A DNA stretch of 64,000 nt from Zhengella sp020637775 (GTDB lineage: Bacteria; Pseudomonadota; Alphaproteobacteria; Rhizobiales; Rhizobiaceae), in NCBI RefSeq assembly GCF_041397485.1, contig NZ_JAWKWO010000001.1, forward strand, positions 372,001 through 436,000, in the 5' to 3' direction. Of this stretch, positions 43,793 to 52,446 are shown one piece after another. The notes under the pieces are model-generated. The model was not told the DNA's origin and searched no databases. It saw nothing but the letters and a program-made list of their open reading frames with translations. Numbering within the stretch: position 1 is the stretch's first letter; each line of letters opens with the position of its first letter. The translations under genes were made by a program, and so were the position numbers.

Positions 43793-44857
43793 CTACATGC
43801 GCTGGGAGAAAACCGGCGCCTTGACCTTCATGCCATAGGGGCGTGCCAGGTCGAGGAAGGCGTTGTAGCTGTCCATGACCTTGCGGAAATCCGGATTGGC
43901 ATCGGCGTTCTCGGCCATGACCTCGTCGGAGGCCTTGCGCAGCGCCGCCACGACATCATCCGGGAACGTGCCGAATTCGACGCCGGCCTCTTCAAGCTGC
44001 TTCATGGCCATCGCGTTGAAATAGTCGAACTGGGCCAGAGCCTCGGTATTGGCTGCATCGGCCGCATTGGTGATGATGGCTTGCAGGTGCCTGGGCAGGC
44101 CATCCCAGGCCTCCTTGTTGACCACGATCTCAAGACCTGCGGACGGCTCGTGGAAGGCCGGCACATAGCAGTGCTTTGCCACCTTCTGAAGGCCGAAGGC
44201 CTGATCGAGCATCGGGCCCACCCACTCGGCGGCATCGATGGCGCCGGACTGGAAGGCGGAGAAGATCTCCGGGGGCGGCAGCAGCACGGCGTTGACCCCG
44301 ACCTTGCGCATGGCTTCGCCGCCAAGGCCGGCAATGCGCATGTTCAGGCCCGACAGGTCCTCCAGTTTCGTCACCGGATTCTTGAACCAGCCGGCGGCCT
44401 GCACACCGGAATTGCCGCTGTAGAGGGGCACGAGGCCGCGTTCGGCATAGATCTCGTTCCACAGGTCCTGGCCGCCGCCATGGCGCAGCCAGGCGGTCGT
44501 TTCCACTGCCGTCATTCCAAAGGGAACGGCAGAAAAGAAATGCAACGCGCTGTTCTTCGAGGCGGCGTAGTAGGGCGTGGAATGGCCGATTTCGGCCGTG
44601 CCCTGCTGGACGGCATCCTCCACGCCGAAGGGCGGCACGAGTTCGCCTCCGGAAAAGACCTTGAGCGTCAACTGGCCGTCGGACATGTCGGCGACACGTT
44701 TTGCGAAAGTCGTGGCGTTGGTGCCGACGCCCGGCGCCTTGGCCGGAAAGGATGTCGGCATTTTCCACTCGACCTTGCCCTGGGCGAGAGCCGGGGTCGC
44801 CAGCGCGGCCGCCGGCGCCGCAATGGCAGCACTTTTCAGGAATTCGCGGCGTTTCAT
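43793..44857 (-). CDS. TRAP transporter solute-binding protein (TakP/FcbT1-like)
   Basis: Periplasmic binding protein of a tripartite ATP-independent transporter, 354 residues. The N-terminus MKRREFLKSAAIAAPAAALA resembles a Tat signal with the twin-Arg pattern, cleaved after ATPALA. The mature sequence (EIGHSTPYYAASKN; AVPFGMTAVETTAWL; NMRIAGLGGEAMRKVG) matches the TakP/FcbT1 group, whose characterised members bind 2-oxo acids or aromatic acids; the actual ligand is not known. It is last in the operon, 49 nt after the large permease gene. Confidence 0.88.
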   Translation of the reverse strand: MKRREFLKSAAIAAPAAALATPALAQGKVEWKMPTSFPAKAPGVGTNATTFAKRVADMSDGQLTLKVFSGGELVPPFGVEDAVQQGTAEIGHSTPYYAASKNSALHFFSAVPFGMTAVETTAWLRHGGGQDLWNEIYAERGLVPLYSGNSGVQAAGWFKNPVTKLEDLSGLNMRIAGLGGEAMRKVGVNAVLLPPPEIFSAFQSGAIDAAEWVGPMLDQAFGLQKVAKHCYVPAFHEPSAGLEIVVNKEAWDGLPRHLQAIITNAADAANTEALAQFDYFNAMAMKQLEEAGVEFGTFPDDVVAALRKASDEVMAENADANPDFRKVMDSYNAFLDLARPYGMKVKAPVFSQRM

Positions 44858-44906
44858 GGGTTCCTCCTTCCTGGAACAAGACCCCTCTTCAGCCGAGGGG
44901 CCAAAA

Positions 44907-46472
44907 TCAGAACAGCATGTCCGGCAGCCAGATTGCCAGCGCCGGGAACATCGCCAGACACAGTATTGCGATCAACTGTATGATGACAAACGGAATTATG
45001 GCGCGATAGATCGTCACGGTACGAATGCGCGGCGGCGCCACGGAACGGAAATAGAAAAGCGCGAAACCGAAGGGCGGTGTCAGGAAGGACGTTTGCAGGT
45101 TCATCGCGATCAGGATGGCGAACCAGACCGGGCTGATGTCCTCCTGAAGGATGACCGGCCCGACGATGGGGATGACGATGAAGATGATCTCGACGAATTC
45201 CAGGATGAAGCCCAGCAGGAAGATGACCAGCATGGTGGCGGCCAGCATTCCCCAGGCCCCGCCCGGCACGCCGTTGAGCAGTTCGGCCACCAGTTCGTCG
45301 CCACGAAAGCCGCGGAAGACGAGCGAGAGGATGCTTGCGGCGATGATGATGCCGAAGATCATGCCCGACACCATCAGCGTTTCGGTGACAGCCGCGACCA
45401 GGATGCGGGTGCGCACCAGCGCGAGGGCATGCCAGGCAAGTCCTGCGCCCAGCACCGCGAGAAGCAGAATGGTGACCAATGTTCCCGGCGTCAGGGCCAG
45501 ATGCCCGGTGGAAAAGTCCACGCGCAGGAAGCCCGCGACGCTGGCCAGCACAAGCGCGATCGCCAGCGCGCCGGTGGCGGCTGCCGTGCGGGCCATGAAA
45601 GGCGAAATCTGCGCAGCGGCGATGAGGATGGTTCCGGCGACGCCGACGCCGGCAGCCTCTGTCGGGGTGGCGATGCCGAACAGGATCGACCCGAGGACGG
45701 CGAAGATGAGCAGCAGGCTCGGCAGGATGCCGGCCAGCGCCTCGGCCAGTTCGGCGCGCCCGGCAGGCCGCTCCACGCCTTCCATTGCCGGCGATCCGCG
45801 CAAGCGAAAGACGGCATAGGCCGCATAGAGGGCGACAAGCAGCAGGCCCGGAAGCAGCGCACCGGCAAAGAGGTCGCCGATGGTGACCGAATCGGGTGCG
45901 AAATTGCCGACCGTCTGCTGCGCCTCGATATAGGCGTTCGACACCTGGTCGCCGAGCAGGATCAGCACGATGGACGGGGGAATGATCTGGCCCAGCGTGC
46001 CGCTGGCGCAGATCAGTCCGCTTGCGGTGCGGTCATCGACGCCCGAGCGCAGCAGGCTCGGCAGGCTGATCGTACCCAGCGCCACGATGGTGGCGCCGAT
46101 GATGCCGGTGGAGGCGGCAATGAGCGTGGAGACGAAGAGAACCGAGAGCGCCAGCGCCGTGCGGCTGCCGCCAAAAAGCCGGTTGATGTTTTCCAGCATG
46201 CGCTCGGCCTGGCGCGAGCGCTCCAGCAGAACGCCCATCATCACGAAAAGCGGCACCGCGATCAGCAGCCGGTTTTCCATGACGCCGAAAATGCGCTGTG
46301 GCACGGCCTGAAAATAGGCCAGGTCGAAATGGCCGAAGCCATGGGCGATGAAGCCGATCAGCGTGGGGATGCCGGCGATCACGAAGATGACTGGCAGGCC
46401 CGAAAGGATGCCGGCCAGCAGCGAGATGCCGAGGATGGTGACCCAGAGTGTCTCGATTTCAACCGGCGTCAT
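44907..46472 (-). CDS. TRAP transporter large permease (DctM-like)
   Basis: Ion-coupled membrane subunit of the TRAP transporter, about 521 residues with 13 or more helices. It is longer than classical DctM (about 430) because of an insertion near residues 230-330, a form common with TakP/FcbT1-type partners. The start at 46472 (MTPVEIETLW) overlaps the end of the small permease gene by 14 nt; the upstream in-frame residues to 46499 are the shadow of that gene. The C-terminus is hydrophobic. Confidence 0.9.
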   Translation of the reverse strand: MTPVEIETLWVTILGISLLAGILSGLPVIFVIAGIPTLIGFIAHGFGHFDLAYFQAVPQRIFGVMENRLLIAVPLFVMMGVLLERSRQAERMLENINRLFGGSRTALALSVLFVSTLIAASTGIIGATIVALGTISLPSLLRSGVDDRTASGLICASGTLGQIIPPSIVLILLGDQVSNAYIEAQQTVGNFAPDSVTIGDLFAGALLPGLLLVALYAAYAVFRLRGSPAMEGVERPAGRAELAEALAGILPSLLLIFAVLGSILFGIATPTEAAGVGVAGTILIAAAQISPFMARTAAATGALAIALVLASVAGFLRVDFSTGHLALTPGTLVTILLLAVLGAGLAWHALALVRTRILVAAVTETLMVSGMIFGIIIAASILSLVFRGFRGDELVAELLNGVPGGAWGMLAATMLVIFLLGFILEFVEIIFIVIPIVGPVILQEDISPVWFAILIAMNLQTSFLTPPFGFALFYFRSVAPPRIRTVTIYRAIIPFVIIQLIAILCLAMFPALAIWLPDMLF

Positions 46473-46944
46473 CAGCGCTCCCGGCAAACAGGTCGGCAAG
46501 CGCCTGCAGGATCACCAGCACGCACATGACCAGAACGGCCGACTTGACGAGGAACAGGCCCGGCAGGCCGCCGGTTTCCAAAGACCCTTCGCGGATCGCC
46601 CAGGACGCCGAAACGAGCGGCCAGGCATCCATGGCGACAAGCAGGAAAACCGGCAGCGTGAACACCAGGTGCCCTGCCCGGTCGGTCAACCGGCGGGCGC
46701 GCGGCGACTGGCCTTCCCGAAGGACATCGACGCGAACGTGACGGTCATTGCGCATCGCAAGCGGAATCGTCAGCACGACGAGGCACGCAAAGGCGTAGAT
46801 GACGGCGTCCTGCAATTCCAGGAAACCGATTCCCATGACATAGCGCAGCAGGACGATGACGATCTGACCGACGAACATGACTGCGAACAGCGTCAGGCAT
46901 AGCCCGAGCGTGAACCTGTGCAGCCGGTCGGCAAGTCTGCGCAT
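46459..46944 (-). CDS. TRAP transporter small permease (DctQ-like)
   Basis: Four-helix small subunit of the TRAP transporter, 161 residues. The DctQ pattern is visible: LLRYVMGIGFLELQDAVIYA (about 32-51) followed by RNDRHVRVDVLRE (about 65-77). It is the first gene of the operon; 225 nt separate it from the next gene on the right, and nothing recognisable lies in that gap. Confidence 0.88.
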   Translation of the reverse strand: MRRLADRLHRFTLGLCLTLFAVMFVGQIVIVLLRYVMGIGFLELQDAVIYAFACLVVLTIPLAMRNDRHVRVDVLREGQSPRARRLTDRAGHLVFTLPVFLLVAMDAWPLVSASWAIREGSLETGGLPGLFLVKSAVLVMCVLVILQALADLFAGSADDAG

Positions 46945-47169
46945 GAACCCCCCATTGGTGCCGCCTGCGCGCTTTTCCTGCCGGCAGGCCGCCCTGCTCT
47001 AGCGCGTGACAGGCGCGATGTCACGGTGTTCGATGCACGATCGTTTTCCAGCCTGCAGCCGGGAATCGCGAAGGACAGCCTCCCGCGGGCAAACGGCGCC
47101 GTCATGCCGCCCGGAATGGACAGGCACCAGGAAACGCAGCGATCCAGAACGGGACGTGCCACGGGCCGG

Positions 47170-47826
47170 TCAGGATAACGCAAACGCTCCGTAGAGACTG
47201 GCGACCCCGACCAGGACAAGGGACAGGGCCCAAAGCCAGTCGAGATTGAGCCACGCCTTCGACAGGACGCGCAGCCCGAGCCACCGGTAGACGATCATGG
47301 CGACAAGTCCGCCTCCAAGGACCATCGCCGCAGTATGGACGGCGGCAACGAGCAGGGCCATGACAAGGTTGTTCGACATCAGCGTTATGGCGGCCAGGTG
47401 TCCCGTATCCTCCGGATCGACGCGGCAAAGACCAAGATACATCGGAACGAGCATCAACCCTGCCCCATGGGCAAGCGCTGCAAGGAAGGACCAGAGGGCA
47501 AGTTGCGAAGGCCGCACGCGCGACAGGAAGCGCGGATGGCGCCGCCACACGAGCAGGAAAAGTCCCATCGCGATGACGCAACAGGACGCTGCAACCCGTA
47601 TCTCATGCTCGACACGAACCAGGGTGCTCATTGCCGTGAATGGCAGAAGCATGAGAGCCATGGACGCGAAATGACCGGCGCCGAGGGCGGCCAGTGCCCT
47701 GACCAGCGCCCGCGAGCGGCTTTCCATCAAGGCGGCCGACACTGCCATCGGCCAACCCATGCCCGGATTGATGCCATGGTAGACGCCGACCGCTGCGACG
47801 GCCCACCACAAGGCCGCCGCATCCAT
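47170..47826 (-). CDS. Polytopic membrane protein downstream of the SBP/MTO gene
   Basis: 218-residue protein with about six or seven transmembrane helices. The N-terminal helix carries a striking motif YHGINPGMGWPMAVS (about 16-30), and other helices contain GHFASM, AHGAGLMLVP and HTAAM, so several His lie within or beside membrane spans. That is compatible with metal transport but does not prove it. It starts 13 nt after the selenium-binding-protein-like gene and is surely co-transcribed with it. The start at 47826 (MDAAALWWAV) opens the first helix. I do not recognise a characterised family. Confidence 0.7.
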   Translation of the reverse strand: MDAAALWWAVAAVGVYHGINPGMGWPMAVSAALMESRSRALVRALAALGAGHFASMALMLLPFTAMSTLVRVEHEIRVAASCCVIAMGLFLLVWRRHPRFLSRVRPSQLALWSFLAALAHGAGLMLVPMYLGLCRVDPEDTGHLAAITLMSNNLVMALLVAAVHTAAMVLGGGLVAMIVYRWLGLRVLSKAWLNLDWLWALSLVLVGVASLYGAFALS

Positions 47827-47839
47827 GAACGCCGGCACC

Positions 47840-49240
47840 TCAGACGGACGGGTAGCAGAAACTGTCGGTTGAGCAATCACCGCCTTCCAGACGGATCTGG
47901 TGGCTTCGGTACCCTTGCGGGAAATCGACCCAGAAGTCTTCCGCAAGGGTCAGTCCACCATTCTCGCCGACATGGGCCATCACCATCGCGGCGCCGCTGT
48001 CATCGGGATAGAACTGGTCGTCCCAAGTCGAATAGAGCGAATTGGTCCAGTAGACCCGCTTGCCATCACGGCTGATCTCGACCATTTGCGGACCGTAGCC
48101 GAATGTCTTTCCATTGGGATGCTTCTTCCGTTTCACGATACCGCCGATCTCGACCTTGCCAACAAGCTTCGGGTTCATGGGATCGGTGACATCGTACTGA
48201 TGCATTTCCCCGGTGCCCCAGCAGGCGACATAGAGAAAACGGTCGTCCAGGCTCAGATCGATATCGGTAACGAGCGGAGGCACGGCGCCGAAACCCTTGA
48301 GCAGGTCCGGAAGTTCATCTGCTGATGCGGGTTGCGGATCGATGACGATCGTCTTCCTGGCTTCGAAAGTGCCATCCTCGTTGCGCCACCATGTAAAGAC
48401 GGCCCCCTGAAGCGTCTTGGTATCGACCACAACGCCACAGAAGCCATACTGCCGCGTCGGCTCATGCGCGGGACGGATTTCCAGGGCCATCTGGTAATTC
48501 TCTCCCAGATCGATGGTCTGGATGTTCTTGCGGCCGCGCAAATCCCAGAAATGGATGCTGTGACCATACTTGTTGGACAGCAGGTCCTCGGGGACAAGGC
48601 CGTTTTCATATTGCGGCGGCAACCCCCATTCCGAGCTGACCATGTAGTCGCGCGGCAGATTCCACCAGAAATCATAGTGCTTGTCCTGCGTGCCGCGGTC
48701 CATCTCGTAGCGGCCGAGGATCTCGAAGGTCTGGCAATCCATGATGAAGATGCCGGGCGGTCCGTCGGTGCCCTCCGCGCCGCCGCCTCCAAGCGTGGAG
48801 ACATAGATGCCTTCCGGTCCGCGATGGATCGTGTGCGGGCGGGAATAGCCGGTCTTCTCGAACAGCTCTTCCGGTTCGATGATCTTGTGGATCTTCGCGT
48901 CCAGCGGATCCTTCACGTCGATCACATAGATGCGCGAAGACCGAATCCCCGGGATGATCAGATACCGCCTTTCGAGGAAGGCATGACCGGTGAGCGGCGA
49001 CAAGGCCGAAGAACACGCATTCCAGCCGAAGTGGTGAAACTCGTCGCCTTTGTAGGGCATGAACAGGCTGTGCAAGATCTGGCCGTAGGTTTGCGAGCCG
49101 GGATCGACGTCAACAACAGCCAGGCCGTCCGGTTGCGACCCGTCAGGGCTGAGCATCAGCGTGAATGCGAGTTTTTCGGTGGGTCCCTGCATTGCAAGTC
49201 TTGCCGACGGGTAGAATGTCGGGTCCGGTCTCAATGTCAT
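47840..49240 (-). CDS. Selenium-binding protein 56 family / methanethiol oxidase-like
   Basis: 466-residue beta-propeller-type protein of the SELENBP1/MtoX family. Characterised members oxidise methanethiol to formaldehyde, H2S and H2O2 and use copper. The segment DEFHHFGWNACSS (about 66-78) corresponds to the conserved region holding the selenium-binding Cys of human SELENBP1 (here Cys76). Other conserved His stretches are RPHTIHRG, KYGHSIHFWD and RSHQIRLEGG. No signal peptide is visible, unlike periplasmic MtoX of methylotrophs. The start at 49240 (MTLRPDPTFY) has GGGAGG 5 nt upstream and is preferred over ATG 49261. A membrane protein gene follows directly. Confidence 0.88.
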   Translation of the reverse strand: MTLRPDPTFYPSARLAMQGPTEKLAFTLMLSPDGSQPDGLAVVDVDPGSQTYGQILHSLFMPYKGDEFHHFGWNACSSALSPLTGHAFLERRYLIIPGIRSSRIYVIDVKDPLDAKIHKIIEPEELFEKTGYSRPHTIHRGPEGIYVSTLGGGGAEGTDGPPGIFIMDCQTFEILGRYEMDRGTQDKHYDFWWNLPRDYMVSSEWGLPPQYENGLVPEDLLSNKYGHSIHFWDLRGRKNIQTIDLGENYQMALEIRPAHEPTRQYGFCGVVVDTKTLQGAVFTWWRNEDGTFEARKTIVIDPQPASADELPDLLKGFGAVPPLVTDIDLSLDDRFLYVACWGTGEMHQYDVTDPMNPKLVGKVEIGGIVKRKKHPNGKTFGYGPQMVEISRDGKRVYWTNSLYSTWDDQFYPDDSGAAMVMAHVGENGGLTLAEDFWVDFPQGYRSHQIRLEGGDCSTDSFCYPSV

Positions 49241-49445
49241 GATTTCCTCCCTGGTTGTCATCCCTCAATGCCCGTTGAAATCCGGCAATGCCGGACGGAT
49301 ACGGGCCTGGTTCGCTTCGGCGAGACTGCATCAGGCTCGACCGACTTCTTTCGCGCATTCATGGCGGGACCAATGATGCTCATTGAGCGCCAAACGCACC
49401 GCAGACCGGCATTGGCCTCCCAAACCAATGCCCAGCCCGACCCCA

Positions 49446-49483
49446 ACCCGTTCCAACAACACGCATTGAACGGGTCTTTTTTT
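49446..49483 (+). terminator. Terminator-like hairpin in the SBP/MTO leader
   Basis: An 8-bp inverted repeat ACCCGTTC (49446-49453) / GAACGGGT (49468-49475) with a 14-nt loop, followed on the forward strand by CTTTTTTT. No forward gene lies upstream. On the reverse strand it falls near the start of the leader of the selenium-binding-protein gene. Its function is unclear. Confidence 0.45.
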
Positions 49484-49499
49484 CTCAATAAGGGCGACT

Positions 49500-49625
49500 T
49501 ATTGAATTCCTGTACTAAATATTCTGAATTCCGCATGTTACATTGTCAATAAAATACGACAAATGAAATTCATATTTTTATTTTGCTTGTATTATAATTT
49601 TTTTATTTCGTTTTTACTAAATCTA
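49500..49625. other. Very AT-rich spacer upstream of the SBP/MTO gene
   Basis: About 125 bp dominated by A and T, with T runs such as TTTTTTTATTTCGTTTTTAC, in sharp contrast to the GC-rich surroundings. It includes the candidate promoter at 49521-49549. From here to the tRNA-Arg (49853) no gene is seen. Such regions attract nucleoid proteins of the MucR/Ros or H-NS type. Confidence 0.6.
49521..49549 (-). promoter_or_regulatory. Candidate promoter of the SBP/MTO operon
   Basis: On the reverse strand TTGACA (49544-49549) and CAGAAT (49521-49526) are 17 nt apart: a perfect -35 and a 4/6 -10. It would give a leader of roughly 270 nt before the gene start at 49240. Confidence 0.45.
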
Positions 49626-49852
49626 TTCCATACAAGCACAGCAGCCAGGGCTTGAGCCGGGCTGGCGGTCTGCAATTCCGTTTGTTTGGATGGTCTCGGT
49701 CCGGCTTGTGGCGCGGGAATGGATTGATCCGGCCATCCCGGTTTCACGCGCACGCGGCGCGGCGGCGGGGATGTCGGGCGGCCACCAAAGTGGCTGGCTG
49801 TCGGCGCAATGCAGGCGGCAGGCCGCCGGCACCGAAGCGGCCGGAAAGAATA

Positions 49853-49929
49853 TGGCGACCCCTGCAGGATTCGAACCTGCGACCATCGGCTTAGAAGGCC
49901 GGTGCTCTATCCAGCTGAGCTAAGGGGCC
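49853..49929 (-). tRNA. tRNA-Arg (anticodon TCT)
   Basis: 77-nt cloverleaf on the reverse strand: acceptor GGCCCCT pairs with AGGGGTC (one G-U), the D-loop is AGCTCAGCTGGATAGAGC, the anticodon loop CTTCTAA gives TCT, the T-loop is GGTTCGAATCC, and CCA is encoded. It decodes AGA/AGG. Its 3' end faces the AT-rich spacer and the SBP/MTO and TRAP genes. Confidence 0.96.
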
Positions 49930-49957
49930 GGATGACGCCCGCCGGCGGGCGACGTCT

Positions 49958-50263
49958 TCAGTGCGTCCAGGGCGTTTTCCGGTCGTAACGGAAATTGTCG
50001 GAATAGGAAATCTGGCGGCGCTTGGCTTCCTTCGGTTCACGGACCGAATAGGCAATGCCGTTCTTTTCCGCATAGGCTATCGCCTCTTCCTTCGTCTCGA
50101 AGGAAAGGCGGATCTGGCTCTTCATGTCGGACGATGTGGTATAGCCCATCAGCGGATCGATCTTGCGCGGCGCTTCGGGTTCGAATTCCAGAATCCAGCG
50201 GCCGGTCTTGGCCTTTCCCGATTGCATCGCGGTCTTGGCCGGACTGTAGATACGCGCGCTCAT
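49958..50263 (-). CDS. NDUFS4-like complex I subunit (ETC complex I conserved region)
   Basis: 101-residue protein related to the mitochondrial 18-kDa complex I subunit NDUFS4. It starts MSARIYSPAKTAMQSGKAKT and includes the family core WILEFEPEAPRKIDPLMGYT (about 23-42), DMKSQIRLSFETKEEAIAYA (about 46-65) and the C-terminal SYSDNFRYDRKTPWTH. The length is normal for alphaproteobacterial members. It is a supernumerary complex I subunit in alphaproteobacteria and mitochondria, here encoded about 6.6 kb from nuoA and flanked by two tRNA genes. Confidence 0.92.
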   Translation of the reverse strand: MSARIYSPAKTAMQSGKAKTGRWILEFEPEAPRKIDPLMGYTTSSDMKSQIRLSFETKEEAIAYAEKNGIAYSVREPKEAKRRQISYSDNFRYDRKTPWTH

Positions 50264-50439
50264 CTCGTTTCCCCGCGGTCTGCTGAAGCCTTCAGGTCAA
50301 GCGGCGGGCCATGCCGAACACGGGGCGCCGCCTCTTCCTGTCAGCCAGTGCTATATACGCGGGGGCTTTGTCGGGTAAACACCTTTTTGTGCCGCAACGG
50401 ACATCAAGGCGAAGAAACAGGCCGGCTTTGCGGGGGAAC

Positions 50440-50516
<77 letters not shown>

Positions 50517-50577
50517 AACGAGAAGCCGGATACACGGACCACGCCTGGGACGCAACCGCTTTCGCATGTCGCGCGCC

Positions 50578-51288
50578 TCAAAGATCGAAGCGGCCCTGCC
50601 GGTCGTCCATCCTGTCGATCACCTGGCCGGCCAGATGGCGCGTGATCCGGCTGTGCCGTTCAAGCGATGCCTTGTCCATTGCGTCCACCACGGCGCAGGC
50701 CGATGCCAGCGACCGCTCGATCCGGCGCACCAGGAAACTGACCACGCCCGGATCGACCAGGATCTGGCGGTCGGCAAACAGCTTGGTGATGACGCCTTCC
50801 AGCAGATCCTCGTCCGGCTCACCGATTTCCACCGTGGTTGCGGCCTTCAGGCGCGAGGCCAGATCGGGAAGCCGCACGCCCCAGGCGCCCGGGAAAAGCC
50901 GCGCGGCGAGCAGCAGCCGCGCGCCACAGCCGCGCACGTCGTTGATCAGGTGGAACAGGCCGGTCTCATCGAGCCCCGGCTCGTCCGCATCGTCAACGAG
51001 CACGGCGCCGGCAGCGAGCGCGCGTTCACGGCTCGCCGCATCCAGCCTGTCCGGGCGGAGCGCGACGGCACCCGCCATGTCCTGCCAGATCGCGGCGATA
51101 TGCGATTTGCCCGCGCCTGCCGGACCGGCCAGCACGACGACCGGCGAGGGCCAATCCGGCCAGTTGTCGACGAGTGCGACGGCCTGCGCATTGGAGGGAC
51201 TGACCACCAGTTCGTCGCGCGAGCGGCCGGGCTCAAGGGCAAGATCGAGCGGCAATTGCCGCGGGGAATCATCGCGTGCGGCTGTCAT
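50578..51288 (-). CDS. hdaA: DnaA regulatory inactivator HdaA
   Basis: AAA+ protein related to DnaA domain III that, with the sliding clamp, stimulates hydrolysis of DnaA-ATP and limits re-initiation. 236 residues. The N-terminal clamp-binding motif QLPLDL (about 11-16) and Walker A GPAGAGKSH (about 55-63) are present; it has no DNA-binding domain IV, as expected. It lies 6 nt downstream of a PerM-type permease gene, a conserved alphaproteobacterial arrangement. Confidence 0.9.
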   Translation of the reverse strand: MTAARDDSPRQLPLDLALEPGRSRDELVVSPSNAQAVALVDNWPDWPSPVVVLAGPAGAGKSHIAAIWQDMAGAVALRPDRLDAASRERALAAGAVLVDDADEPGLDETGLFHLINDVRGCGARLLLAARLFPGAWGVRLPDLASRLKAATTVEIGEPDEDLLEGVITKLFADRQILVDPGVVSFLVRRIERSLASACAVVDAMDKASLERHSRITRHLAGQVIDRMDDRQGRFDL

Positions 51289-51294
51289 GGCCGG

Positions 51295-52446
51295 TCAGCC
51301 TTCGCCATCCCGGCCCGCCACCGGCGAATGCCCCCGGTAGACCGGGCTGGCAAGGTAGGATTTGAGGCCGAAACGGGCGATCACGCCAACGGCTGCGGCT
51401 GCGGGAACCGCGATCAGGAGGCCGACAAAGCCGAACAGCATGCCGAAGGCGAACAGGGCGAACATCAGCCAGACCGGATGCAGGCCGACACGGTCGCCTA
51501 CCAGTTTCGGCTGAAGGATGTTGCCTTCGAGGAACTGCCCGGAGAAGAAGACCGCCGCGACGGCAGCGATCCAGATCCAGTCCGGCCAGAACTGCACCAG
51601 CGCCACGCCGATCGAAACGGCAAGGCCGACCAGCGATCCGATATAGGGGATGAAGGAGATCAGTCCGGCGACAAGGCCGATCAGCAGACCGAAGTTGAGG
51701 CCGACCGCCGTCAGGCCGATGGCATAGAAGATGCCGAGCGCCAGGCAGACCGTGCCCTGCCCGCGGATGAAGCCGGCAACCGCGGAATCGATGTCACGCG
51801 CGATCTCGCGCACGGCGCCCAGATGATCGCGCGGGATCCAGCCATCGACACGGGCAACCATGTGGTCCCAGTCCAGCAGCATGTAGAAGGCGACAACGGG
51901 TGTGACGACGAACAGGCCTGCGATGTCGACCAGCGCCTTGCCGGAACTCCAGATCGACTGCGCGAGCGTGGAAAGAAAGCCCGCGCCCTGAGTCAGAAGC
52001 GTGTTCACGCCTTCGCGGATGCCTTGCGGATCGGTGCCGAGAACGCGCCTGATCCATTCGGGATCGAAATTGCCGATCAGGTTCTGCAAGCTGGCGACGA
52101 GCGAAGGCAAACGCTCGATGAAACCGGTCAACTGGGTGGCCAGCACCGGCACCACGACCATCAGCGCCAGCAGGAAAGCGACGATGAAGCCCACCAGAAT
52201 GACAATGGTCGCGGTCAGGCGCGAAAGGCCCATCCTTTCCAGCCGGTCCGCCACCGGATCGAGGAAATAGGCCAGCGCCATGCCGGCGACGAAGGGCAGC
52301 AGGATGGAGCGGAAGACATAGAGAAAACCGAGAAAGGCAACGAAGAAGAGCAGCCAGAAGACGGCCTGACGGCGCAGCGCGGCGCCGGCCTGTGCAGCCG
52401 CCGCGTCCTCGGCGTCGATATCAGTTGTCTTCTTCGCGCGCGCCAT
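51295..52446 (-). CDS. AI-2E family transporter (PerM-like)
   Basis: 383-residue inner-membrane protein of the PF01594 AI-2E/PerM group with about eight helices, including the conserved LISFIPYIGSLVGLAVSI (about 224-241) and HPVWLMFALFAFGMLFGFVG near the C-terminus. The substrate is unknown; despite the family name, autoinducer export is not implied. It overlaps the end of the upstream phosphatidyltransferase gene by 26 nt. Confidence 0.9.
   Translation of the reverse strand: MARAKKTTDIDAEDAAAAQAGAALRRQAVFWLLFFVAFLGFLYVFRSILLPFVAGMALAYFLDPVADRLERMGLSRLTATIVILVGFIVAFLLALMVVVPVLATQLTGFIERLPSLVASLQNLIGNFDPEWIRRVLGTDPQGIREGVNTLLTQGAGFLSTLAQSIWSSGKALVDIAGLFVVTPVVAFYMLLDWDHMVARVDGWIPRDHLGAVREIARDIDSAVAGFIRGQGTVCLALGIFYAIGLTAVGLNFGLLIGLVAGLISFIPYIGSLVGLAVSIGVALVQFWPDWIWIAAVAAVFFSGQFLEGNILQPKLVGDRVGLHPVWLMFALFAFGMLFGFVGLLIAVPAAAAVGVIARFGLKSYLASPVYRGHSPVAGRDGEG

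Noticed and set aside
49258..49536. A 92-codon reverse frame in the leader of the methanethiol-oxidase-like gene
   Set aside because: No recognisable product and no good ribosome binding site; it overlaps the hairpin and predicted leader.
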